A DNA stretch of 6,404 nt. Origin: Cohaesibacteraceae bacterium. Lineage in GTDB: Bacteria > Pseudomonadota > Alphaproteobacteria > Rhizobiales > Cohaesibacteraceae. Made by a program: the position numbers and the translations under genes. The stretch covers positions 1,324-7,727 of the forward strand of contig JAESRR010000286.1 of the NCBI GenBank assembly GCA_016764535.1, given 5' to 3'. The notes under the pieces were generated by a model. That model ran no database searches. It saw only the letters and a program-made list of their open reading frames with translations, and was not told where the DNA came from. Positions 1-5,653 of the stretch are shown piece by piece (the stretch's first letter is position 1; the number at the start of each line of letters is the position of its first letter).

Positions 1-189
1 AAGCAGGATCGACCCAAAGCCAATCTAAATCCACCGAAGCAAACCCGAAAGGCCGTCGATAACAACCAGTTTAAGAGCCGATGGCTCAGTGAAAGCCGTG
101 ATGCAGCCATGGCACAACACAGGGAGGCAATACAAACAGAACCACAGCAACGCACAGTATCTATTGAGTATAAATCACCTGAACTTTAA
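1..189 (+). CDS. Unidentified mobile-element protein, C-terminal fragment (5' end outside window)
   Basis: The frame starting at base 1 is open for 62 codons and ends at TAA 187-189, so this is the 3' end of a gene that begins to the left of the window. The visible residues are hydrophilic, basic and rich in Gln, Asn and Lys (KQDRPKANLNPP... at the left edge, ...SIEYKSPEL at the end). They show no membrane segment and no recognisable domain, which fits a disordered C-terminal tail. The same strand and proximity to the recombinase module suggest it belongs to the integrated element, perhaps to its transfer or replication genes, but I do not recognise the family. An RDAAM motif near the end recurs in the tail of the next gene. 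No start or ribosome-binding site can be judged. Confidence 0.6.
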   Translation, partial: KQDRPKANLNPPKQTRKAVDNNQFKSRWLSESRDAAMAQHREAIQTEPQQRTVSIEYKSPEL

Positions 190-205
190 GCAACGTTGAG
201 TACAA

Positions 206-263
206 ATAGGAATAAATACATAAATATCTTGATTTATACTTAAAGTTGTGATACAATTCCTAT
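206..263. repeat. Perfect 8-base inverted repeat flanking the promoter
   Basis: ATAGGAAT at 206-213 is the exact reverse complement of ATTCCTAT at 256-263, with 42 bases between. The right arm overlaps the -10 box and the expected transcription start. The geometry would suit two operator half-sites bridged by a repressor, but the arms are short and in AT-rich DNA, so chance is possible. Confidence 0.35.
229..257 (+). promoter_or_regulatory. Sigma70-type promoter for the 131-codon gene
   Basis: A -35 box TTGATT (229-234) and a -10 box TACAAT (252-257) are separated by exactly 17 bases, in an AT-rich gap with no coding sequence. Transcription would start near 264, about 36 bases before the ATG at 300. 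Inverted repeats surround the boxes: ATAGGAAT (206-213) with ATTCCTAT (256-263), and ATAAAT (220-225) with ATTTAT (232-237) across the -35 box. The overlap suggests a repressor could act here, but no regulator gene is visible in the window. Confidence 0.6.
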
Positions 264-299
264 CAACTATGACTATAACTCAACAAAAAGGAAAACAAA

Positions 300-695
300 A
301 TGACGACTAACACAAACAACCCACCAATCGAAACCCTCAGAGATGGAGCGGTTTCAGCCAAAATTTGGCGTAACATCACAAAGAAGGGCAATCCCGCGTA
401 TTCTGTGACGTTCCAGCGCACCTATACTGATCCGGCAACCAAACAAATCTCTGAATCCAGATCGTTCCGTGGCACGGATATTCTCAAAGTGCCGCAGCTT
501 GCCAGCGAAGCCTATCGGAGCATTGGAAAAATGCGTCAGATGGATCGGGACCTTGCTTCACAACACGATAAATCACCTACACAGGACACAGATCAATGTC
601 AGCTGGGGCTTTCGCAACAACGTGATGCAGCTATGGAAACTGCAGCACCAGCACAGCAACCACCTACCGATCAAACACCCGTATATGAGCGGTAA
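300..695 (+). CDS. Conserved hypothetical protein of mobile elements, 131 aa
   Basis: The ATG at 300 is preceded by AAGGA (288-292) at a 7-base spacing and by a good promoter. Two parts are visible. Residues 8 to about 80 are a compact, probably alpha/beta domain (IETLRDGAVSAKIWRN near its start, then YSVTFQRTYTD, then a SRSFRG...ILKVPQLASEAYR stretch). Residues 85-131 are a Gln/Pro/Thr-rich tail that is probably disordered. From memory, small proteins with an IRDGxLxAxIWRN start, a central VTFxRTYxD and a helical end are common on alphaproteobacterial plasmids and integrative elements, usually annotated hypothetical. I know of no established function. There is no signal peptide or membrane segment, so it should be cytosolic. 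Single-stranded or other nucleic-acid binding would be a guess. It is the first gene after the promoter at 229-257 and may be co-transcribed with the two genes downstream. Confidence 0.8.
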   Translation: MTTNTNNPPIETLRDGAVSAKIWRNITKKGNPAYSVTFQRTYTDPATKQISESRSFRGTDILKVPQLASEAYRSIGKMRQMDRDLASQHDKSPTQDTDQCQLGLSQQRDAAMETAAPAQQPPTDQTPVYER

Positions 696-722
696 AAGCT
701 GATGTTTATCGCATTAAATACT

Positions 723-773
723 GGGATCGGGAGCATAAAACGACTATACTGTTCAGTATATGTTCCCGGTCCT
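723..773. repeat. Nested inverted repeats upstream of the recombinase operon
   Basis: TATACTG (745-751) and CAGTATA (754-760) form a perfect 7-base inverted repeat around TT, a typical size for a dimeric repressor operator. A longer imperfect repeat encloses it: GATCGGGAGCAT (725-736) against ATGTTCCCGGTC (760-771). Its two mismatches become G-U pairs in RNA, and the pairing extends to 723/773. TATACT (745-750) resembles a -10 box, but no good -35 lies 17 bases before it. The site sits 54 bases or more ahead of the GTG at 827, so it could be an operator, an RNA hairpin controlling read-through from the gene before, or a recombinase-related site. Confidence 0.55.
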
Positions 774-826
774 CAATATGGAGATAGAGATGTAAATCCA
801 TCCCGTAAAGGACGAAAGGAACACTT

Positions 827-1108
827 GTGACAGATACAATCAACCATCAACAGGAGACGCAGGAACAAAGCCTGACGACAAAAACCCCGCTGCAAAAACC
901 ATCATTGGGTATTGATGTCGACTATTATCAATCGATCATTGATGATCCGGATGTCTCAAAGGCACGCAAACGCGAACTGATTGAAATCATCGGCAGTATT
1001 GTACTGAGCTTTATCGATCTGGGATTTGGCGTCCATACAGTACAGCTCGCGCAAGAGGAAAAACACAATTCAGAAAAGGAGAAGCTTTTAGAAAGGAGCG
1101 ATATATGA
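827..1108 (+). CDS. Small acidic protein coupled to the serine recombinase, 93 aa
   Basis: The start is GTG 827, with AAAGGA (815-820) 6 bases upstream. The stop TGA (1106-1108) overlaps the recombinase ATG (1105-1107) as ATGA, so the two are probably translationally coupled. Residues 1-27 are polar and Gln-rich. Residues 28 to about 72 form the core (DVDYYQSIIDDPDVSKARKRELIEIIGSIVLSFIDLGFGVHTVQ, split here: DVDYYQ..IIDDPD, then a basic KARKR patch, then a hydrophobic helix and DLGFGVH). The end is a charged helix. Overall it is acidic (about 17 Asp/Glu against 10 Lys/Arg). From memory, very similar small proteins (PD-x-x-KREFIE...SFVDLGFG pattern) lie directly before recombinases of this type in other Alphaproteobacteria, so the pair is probably conserved. 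No function is established. A recombinase partner or directionality factor is an inference from position only. Confidence 0.82.
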   Translation: MTDTINHQQETQEQSLTTKTPLQKPSLGIDVDYYQSIIDDPDVSKARKRELIEIIGSIVLSFIDLGFGVHTVQLAQEEKHNSEKEKLLERSDI

Positions 1109-2793
1109 CCCACCACCGGAATAATCAAAATACACAACAGGAAACACAAAAGGACACCCAACACAGTACGCCAACCAAAGCGGTGATTTATTGCCGTGTA
1201 TCCAGTCCCAGACAGGTAAAACAGGGGCAGGGACTACAATCCCAGGATACAAGATGCCGTGAATACGCCAAAGCTCGTGGCTATGACGTGATTGAAACTT
1301 TCCATGAACGCGCCGTTTCGGGCGGGCTTCTGGATCGTCCGGCATTCAATACAATGCTCGAATACATCAAACAGCTCAACAGCAATGGTATTGTTGTTGT
1401 TATTGACGATATCAGCCGCTTTGCGCGTGACATTGAAAGTCACTGGACATTACGCCGGACCTTAAAGGACACTGGCGGAACGCTTGAAAGTCCTTCAATC
1501 GAGTTTGGTGAGGATTCCGATTCCATTCTGATCGAGAACCTTCTTGCCTCTGTCTCCCAGCATCAACGCCAGAAGAATGCCGAGCAGGTCAAGAACCGTA
1601 TGCGGGCTCGTGCATTGGGTGGCTATTGGCCGTTCTCCTCACCTCCGGGATATGTGCATGAAACTGTAGCAGGACATGGCAAGCTACTGGTTCGAAGTGA
1701 ACCGATGGCGAGTATTATCGAGGAAGCCTTGAAAGGCTTTGCATCTGGCCGTTTTGAAACCCAGGCTGAAGTAAAACGCTATCTGGAAAGCCAGCCCGAT
1801 TTTATTTACAAAACCAAAAAGGGTGAAGTTCGTTATGAAGAAGTCATCCGGCTTTTAACACGTGTTTTATATGCAGGTTTCGTTGAAAAGCCCGAATGGG
1901 ATGTCTCCCTCCGCCAAGGTCGTCACAAAGGCCTGATCACGCTGGAGGAATACGAACGCATTCAAAAGCGCATTCAATCTGCAGCAAGGGCACCAGCCCG
2001 CAAGGATATCAATGCAGCATTTCCATTACGCGGCTTTATCACCTGCGCCGATTGCGACAATCCACTGACCTCCTGCTGGTCAAAGAGCAAAACAGGAAAG
2101 AAACACCCTTATTACATGTGCTTCAAGAAGGGCTGTGAGGCGTATCGAAAATCCATTCGGCGTGATGATCTGGAAAGCGCATTTGAAGCGCTCCTCACAC
2201 AACTACAGCCCTCTCACAAGCTGGTACAATACCTAACTGTGATCTTCCGTCATGAATGGGACAAGCGACTTAAAGGACTGGATGACATCAAATCAACGCT
2301 TCGTCGCGAACTGACCAAAACAGAAAACCAGATTGAAACTCTTGTGAATAGAATTGTGGACACAAACAACACCAGCGTCATCACAGCCTATGAGCAAAAA
2401 ATCATGGTTCTGGAAAAACAAAAGCTGATTGCGCAGGAAAAACTGCAAAATAGAGCCAAACCCCAACGCACATTCGATGAAATGTTCGAACTCGCTCTAA
2501 ATTTCCTGTCAAACCCTTGTAAACTCTGGCATTCCGAACACCTTGAAGACAAGAGAACAGTCCTTAAACTGGCCTTTGAACAACGTCTTGTATACTGCCG
2601 GAATGAAGGACTTCGAACCCCGAAAACTGCCTTGCCATTCAATATGTTAGGAGACAATTACATGGGTATTGAAAAAATGGCGGAGAGGGTGGGATTTGAA
2701 CCCACGGTACGCTTGCACGCACGCTGGTTTTCAAGACCAGTGCATTCAACCACTCTGCCACCTCTCCGCAGCAAGTGCCTTCATTTGCGATAG
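1105..2793 (+). CDS. Large serine recombinase (probable integrase of the element), tail running into tRNA-Ser
   Basis: The ATG at 1105 has AAGGAG (1093-1098) 6 bases upstream and overlaps the preceding stop. Residues 25 to about 170 are the resolvase catalytic domain. YCRVSS carries the presumed nucleophile Ser33, with Arg31 two residues before, and DDISRFARD (101-109) supplies the active-site arginines Arg105 and Arg108. Residues about 190-305 match the 'recombinase' DNA-binding domain (GYWPFSSPPGY). A zinc ribbon follows with Cys314, Cys317, Cys339 and Cys344, then a Lys/Glu-rich coiled coil at about 395-455. This order defines large serine integrases, which join attP to attB through a phosphoserine intermediate. 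The integrase proper seems to end near residue 524 (after MLGDNYMGIEK). Residues 525-555 are antisense tRNA-Ser, including the tell-tale RVGFEPT, and the TAG at 2791 lies beyond the tRNA. No frameshift or internal stop is seen, so it is probably functional. Confidence 0.93.
   Translation: MTHHRNNQNTQQETQKDTQHSTPTKAVIYCRVSSPRQVKQGQGLQSQDTRCREYAKARGYDVIETFHERAVSGGLLDRPAFNTMLEYIKQLNSNGIVVVIDDISRFARDIESHWTLRRTLKDTGGTLESPSIEFGEDSDSILIENLLASVSQHQRQKNAEQVKNRMRARALGGYWPFSSPPGYVHETVAGHGKLLVRSEPMASIIEEALKGFASGRFETQAEVKRYLESQPDFIYKTKKGEVRYEEVIRLLTRVLYAGFVEKPEWDVSLRQGRHKGLITLEEYERIQKRIQSAARAPARKDINAAFPLRGFITCADCDNPLTSCWSKSKTGKKHPYYMCFKKGCEAYRKSIRRDDLESAFEALLTQLQPSHKLVQYLTVIFRHEWDKRLKGLDDIKSTLRRELTKTENQIETLVNRIVDTNNTSVITAYEQKIMVLEKQKLIAQEKLQNRAKPQRTFDEMFELALNFLSNPCKLWHSEHLEDKRTVLKLAFEQRLVYCRNEGLRTPKTALPFNMLGDNYMGIEKMAERVGFEPTVRLHARWFSRPVHSTTLPPLRSKCLHLR
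2678..2735. other. Probable attachment site (element-chromosome junction) in the 3' half of tRNA-Ser
   Basis: An integrase gene ends against the 3' end of a tRNA gene in convergent orientation, and its reading frame runs out of the element into the tRNA without a stop. This places one end of the integrated element at or inside the 3' half of the tRNA (CCA end to anticodon loop). The tRNA is complete, so the element's own att sequence either restores the tRNA 3' end or lies just outside it. Serine integrases exchange at a 2-base core inside a roughly 40-50 bp site, so the duplicated sequence may be very short. The partner site should be beyond the left edge of the window. The limits given are approximate. 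Confidence 0.5.
2678..2767 (-). tRNA. tRNA-Ser: tRNA-Ser, anticodon UGA, class II, CCA encoded
   Basis: Read on the minus strand from 2767, all parts are present. The 7-bp acceptor stem is GGAGAGG (2767-2761) with CCTCTCC (2688-2682). A D arm with GGTTGAA follows. The anticodon stem CTGGT/ACCAG encloses the loop CTTGAAA, with the anticodon TGA at 2733-2731. The long variable arm is GTGCG/CGTAC with one G-U pair. The T arm is GTGGG-TTCAAAT-CCCAC. The discriminator is G (2681), as expected for serine, followed by encoded CCA (2680-2678). It decodes UCA and, by wobble, other UCN codons. A T-run follows directly (complement of 2672-2677). The recombinase frame crosses it in antisense, and its 3' end faces the mobile element, which is the usual arrangement at a tRNA integration site. 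The gene is intact despite the insertion. Confidence 0.97.
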
Positions 2794-2868
2794 TACGGGA
2801 GGAAAAGCAAGCCCCTAATGCATGTGCATCCACAAGCTAGTTGGCTGTCAGCTCTCACAGGGAATTTG

Positions 2869-2884
2869 TTAGGGAATGGTTAAC
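2869..2884 (+). promoter_or_regulatory. CtrA-like binding site upstream of rlpA
   Basis: TTAG-N7-TTAAC differs by one base from the alphaproteobacterial CtrA consensus TTAA-N7-TTAAC. CtrA is the cell-cycle master regulator in this class and often controls envelope and division genes, which would suit a septal protein such as RlpA. The site lies about 170 bases before the rlpA start, and such a motif can occur by chance in AT-rich DNA. Confidence 0.35.
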
Positions 2885-2967
2885 TGCAAACAAATGAATT
2901 TGCCGGAGCTGCCACAAATTAGACAGGTTTTCAGCACATTGCAGGTAATTAATCATATAAAATATTT

Positions 2968-2996
2968 TTGGGACAATAATTATAACAAGCAACAAT
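2968..2996 (+). promoter_or_regulatory. Weak candidate promoter for rlpA
   Basis: TTGGGA (2968-2973) and AACAAT (2991-2996) are 17 bases apart and would start transcription near 3003, about 53 bases before the rlpA ATG. Each box departs from consensus at one or two positions. TATAAAAT at about 2957-2964 is an alternative -10 without a good -35. Confidence 0.3.
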
Positions 2997-3055
2997 AGGT
3001 CTATCCAAAACGGTTCAACCATCGGGTAGAGCAACAATGTTGTGTGTGAGGTGGA

Positions 3056-4285
3056 ATGACGGGGTCCGGATCAAAATTGGATTGTGGGTCAGTACCTGCG
3101 TTAAAACGGTTCCTGGTTGCAGCAGTGCTGGGATTTTCGGTATCTGCCTGTGGCACCACCTCTGTACAAAAAAGCACAGTGGATAAAAAGTATGGCGTAA
3201 CCGCCAGTAAAAGAATAGTTGCCGAGGGCAAAAAAGTTCCCAAAGGCGGCGGATATTACAAAGTTGGCAAACCTTATAAAATTGCCGGAAAATGGTATCA
3301 TCCCAAAGAAGATAAAAATTATACAGCTGTTGGCATGGCATCCTGGTATGGGGAAGCTTTTCACGGTCGCATGACCGCCAATGGCGAACTTTACGACATG
3401 AACACGCTCACAGCGGCACACCCGACACTGCCGTTACCCAGTTATGTCCGCGTCACCAATTTGTCCAACAAACGTTCCGTTGTGGTACGGGTAAATGACA
3501 GAGGACCATATGCTCATAAACGGGTCATTGACATGTCAAAAAAGGCAGCAGAGATGCTGGACTTCCAGAATAAAGGCATCACGAAAGTCAAAGTTGAATA
3601 TGTTGGACGCGCCCGAATGGATGGCCTTGATCACCAAATGCTGGTCGCATCCTTCAGGGGTCCTGGTGCGAGTGGGACAAGTTCGCCCGATATTATGTTG
3701 GCACAAACCAAACCACGGGCAACTCCCGTTCGGGAACAGGTTCCGTTATTGGCATTAGTGTCTCCCAGGCGTCAGCCCGCCAGAGCAGGGTATTCACTTT
3801 TTTCCGACACCTTCAAACCTGCTTTCACAAAACCAACATTGCCAACGACCAACATTGATTTAACCGGGGCAGGGCGGTCTGTCTCGAATGCTGTAAAATT
3901 GGGCAGCTATGTGCGCTCCGGCCCACTGGGGCTACGCATGCAAAATGTTGTTCCAGCACCTGTGTCCTTATTACCTTCCGCGTTATCTCTATATGCAGGG
4001 TCTTTAAGAGCCAGCAAAGGTCATGATGCCATCCGAACACACATTTTTGCTCTTTCAAAAAACAAATCTGATACCAAACTCAACACGACCAACCCGGGCC
4101 ACATTCATATATTGGGAAAGATTCCCGCAAAAGCTGACCGTATGGATGTCTTGTCCGCGGTTGCCAGACTTGGTGCTCTGGCTTATGATCGACATCATGA
4201 TATTGTGATGTTGACAGCTCTGAAACCGGGCGTTTCATCCCGGGATGTTGATGAATTGGCCAATTTACTTGAATTTGGAAGCTGA
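3056..4285 (+). CDS. rlpA: RlpA-type septal peptidoglycan lytic transglycosylase, lipoprotein, 409 aa
   Basis: RlpA proteins are outer-membrane lipoproteins at the division site that cleave glycan strands lacking stem peptides. The N-terminus has basic KR (17-18), a hydrophobic stretch and the lipobox VSAC-G, with Cys32 the lipid-modified residue. The double-psi beta-barrel domain spans about 88-185: GMASWYGEAFHGRMTANGE, TAAHPTLPLP, then VVVRVNDRGPY. Glu111 and Asp148 are 37 residues apart and match the two catalytic residues known from Pseudomonas RlpA (Glu120 and Asp157). Residues about 200-340 look poorly structured. The last 65 residues have the size of a SPOR domain but not its clear motif. 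The start is ATG 3056, with GAGG (3048-3051) only 4 bases away, and an in-frame TGA at 3047 prevents extension. It heads a run of wall and replication genes on this strand. The D,D-carboxypeptidase gene begins 106 bases downstream. Confidence 0.93.
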   Translation: MTGSGSKLDCGSVPALKRFLVAAVLGFSVSACGTTSVQKSTVDKKYGVTASKRIVAEGKKVPKGGGYYKVGKPYKIAGKWYHPKEDKNYTAVGMASWYGEAFHGRMTANGELYDMNTLTAAHPTLPLPSYVRVTNLSNKRSVVVRVNDRGPYAHKRVIDMSKKAAEMLDFQNKGITKVKVEYVGRARMDGLDHQMLVASFRGPGASGTSSPDIMLAQTKPRATPVREQVPLLALVSPRRQPARAGYSLFSDTFKPAFTKPTLPTTNIDLTGAGRSVSNAVKLGSYVRSGPLGLRMQNVVPAPVSLLPSALSLYAGSLRASKGHDAIRTHIFALSKNKSDTKLNTTNPGHIHILGKIPAKADRMDVLSAVARLGALAYDRHHDIVMLTALKPGVSSRDVDELANLLEFGS

Positions 4286-4391
4286 ATTCCGATCGTACCT
4301 TCATCCCGGTGAACTTTAATAGCCCAAAGCCCTTGTATCGCCAGTTGATTTCCATAGTAGATGACTGGTACTTCTGTGGGGAGGGCAGTTT

Positions 4392-5630
4392 GTGGAGGAC
4401 GCGGTGTTGAGGTTATTTCTCAAATTATATCAATATGTTTGTAGTATCGGGAACAAATTGCATAACAACAGGTATTGTGTCCTGTCCGGTTTCAATCTGG
4501 TTCTGATATTTGCATTTTTTGCCATTAGTCCGTCTTCTTCGGAGGCCCGTTCGTTTGCTACCAAGGCCAAATTTGCCATTTTAATGGATGCAAATTCCGG
4601 CTCGATTATGTTTGAAAAAAATGCAGACGAGCTGATGTCGCCGGCCAGCATGGCAAAATTGATGACGGTTGAAGTCGTGTTTGATCTCTTGTCACGAGGA
4701 GAATTGTCGCTTTCGGACAAGTTCCATATTTCTGAAGACGCCTGGCGTCGCGGCGGAACCTCTTCGGGAGGATCCACAATGTTTGCAGAACTTAACTCAT
4801 CGATCCCACTGGAAGATCTTTTGCGCGGTGTGATCATTCAGTCAGGAAATGACGCCTGCATAGCAATCGCTGAAGGTATTGCCGGTAACGAGGAAACCTT
4901 TGCCGAACTCATGAATTCCCGGGCCCAGGAGATTGGATTGAAAAATTCAACATTCCGCACCTCAACAGGCCTGCCTCATCCAGAGCAACGTGTAACCGCA
5001 CGGGACCTTGCCAAATTGGCAAGGCACATCATTGATACTTATCCTGAAATGTATCAAATGTTTTCCGAACCCGATTTTACCTGGAATAAAATCAAACAAA
5101 GAAACAGAAACCCGTTGTTAACCCAGGATGTGGGCGCCGATGGTCTGAAAACCGGTCATACAGAAGAAAGCGGTTATGGGCTTGTCGGAAGTGCTCTGGT
5201 TAATGATCAGCGCTTGATTATGGTTCTGAACGGCATGCGTTCCAAAGGCGATAGATCTACTGAATCACGTAAACTGCTTGACTGGGGCTTCAGAGCTTTT
5301 AAATCCCACATTATTTTTCATGAAAATGAAGTGGTGGGAAAAGCCAAGGTATTCAACGGCACCGTTGGTTTGGTACCTTTGGTAGCGAAAGGAACCGTTG
5401 CAATACTTCTTCCCAAATCCAGCAGGGCCAGAGTGAAAGCCAAAATTCACTATCAAGGTCCATTGGTAGCTCCGTTTGAAGCAGGAGAACAAGTGGCTAC
5501 GCTTAAAATTTGGGTCGGCGGCAGATTGACACAGGAAACGCCTCTGTATACCGATGAAGAAGTTAAGGTAGGAACCATGCAACAACGTGCAATGGATGGA
5601 CTGCTGGAACTGACTTTGGGTTGGCTCTAG
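4392..5630 (+). CDS. dacF: Serine-type D-alanyl-D-alanine carboxypeptidase (PBP5/DacF family), 412 aa
   Basis: This periplasmic penicillin-binding protein removes the terminal D-Ala from peptidoglycan pentapeptides and so limits cross-linking. All three active-site motifs of peptidase family S11 are present: Ser86-Met-Ala-Lys89 (nucleophile Ser86), Ser151-Gly-Asn153 and Lys253-Thr-Gly255. The catalytic domain covers about 57-280. A beta-rich PBP5-type C-terminal domain follows (about 303-395), and the end (MQQRAMDGLLELTLGWL) could be the amphipathic membrane anchor typical of the family. A signal sequence is visible at about 33-52 (hydrophobic FNLVLIFAFFAI, then SSSEA), behind an unusually long polar leader of about 30 residues. 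The GTG start at 4392 is supported by GGAGG (4380-4384) at 7 bases. I saw no strong promoter in the 106-base gap from rlpA. The end lies very close to tmk, suggesting co-transcription. The dacF/dacC naming varies between genomes. Confidence 0.92.
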   Translation: MEDAVLRLFLKLYQYVCSIGNKLHNNRYCVLSGFNLVLIFAFFAISPSSSEARSFATKAKFAILMDANSGSIMFEKNADELMSPASMAKLMTVEVVFDLLSRGELSLSDKFHISEDAWRRGGTSSGGSTMFAELNSSIPLEDLLRGVIIQSGNDACIAIAEGIAGNEETFAELMNSRAQEIGLKNSTFRTSTGLPHPEQRVTARDLAKLARHIIDTYPEMYQMFSEPDFTWNKIKQRNRNPLLTQDVGADGLKTGHTEESGYGLVGSALVNDQRLIMVLNGMRSKGDRSTESRKLLDWGFRAFKSHIIFHENEVVGKAKVFNGTVGLVPLVAKGTVAILLPKSSRARVKAKIHYQGPLVAPFEAGEQVATLKIWVGGRLTQETPLYTDEEVKVGTMQQRAMDGLLELTLGWL

Positions 5631-5653
5631 CCAACAGAAGGCGGGCAGGAAGT

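Larger units (their letters stand above)
2794..3055. other. AT-rich spacer between tRNA-Ser and rlpA, no gene
   Basis: These 262 bases hold no convincing gene. They should contain the minus-strand promoter of tRNA-Ser (near 2785-2825, where I find no clear -35/-10 pair) and the plus-strand promoter of rlpA. A small palindrome ATGCA-TG-TGCAT lies at 2818-2829. A CtrA-like site is at 2869-2884 and a weak promoter candidate at 2968-2996, both listed separately. This DNA is presumed native chromosome, beyond the element junction. Confidence 0.6.

Noticed and set aside
1..300. CRISPR array or tandem repeats in the element part
   Set aside because: Only isolated short matches were found, with no regularly spaced repeat units anywhere in the window.
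2768..2830. Promoter for tRNA-Ser on the minus strand
   Set aside because: One must exist upstream of the tRNA, but the best -10 candidate (complement of about 2788-2793) lacks a -35 at proper spacing, so I do not place it.
2639..2833. Minus-strand frame of 64 codons covering the tRNA-Ser gene
   Set aside because: Its central residues (VAEWLNALVLKTSVRAS) are the familiar artefact of translating a tRNA-Ser gene. The RNA explains the sequence.
2959..2968. AAAATATTTT palindrome upstream of rlpA considered as an operator
   Set aside because: It is a simple AT run in an AT-rich spacer with nothing specific about its position.
3015..3341. Minus-strand open frames of 60-110 codons opposite rlpA and its leader
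   Set aside because: They lie opposite a well-supported gene, lack ribosome-binding sites and familiar motifs, and one is Cys/Phe/Trp-rich as expected for antisense shadows.
4254..4265. Perfect 12-base palindrome AATTGGCCAATT near the end of rlpA
   Set aside because: It lies in coding sequence (encoding ELANL), has no loop or T-run, and is short enough to be chance.
4430..4837. 135-codon minus-strand frame opposite the carboxypeptidase
   Set aside because: The plus-strand protein has complete catalytic motifs and a signal sequence, while the antisense frame has no start signal or recognisable domain.
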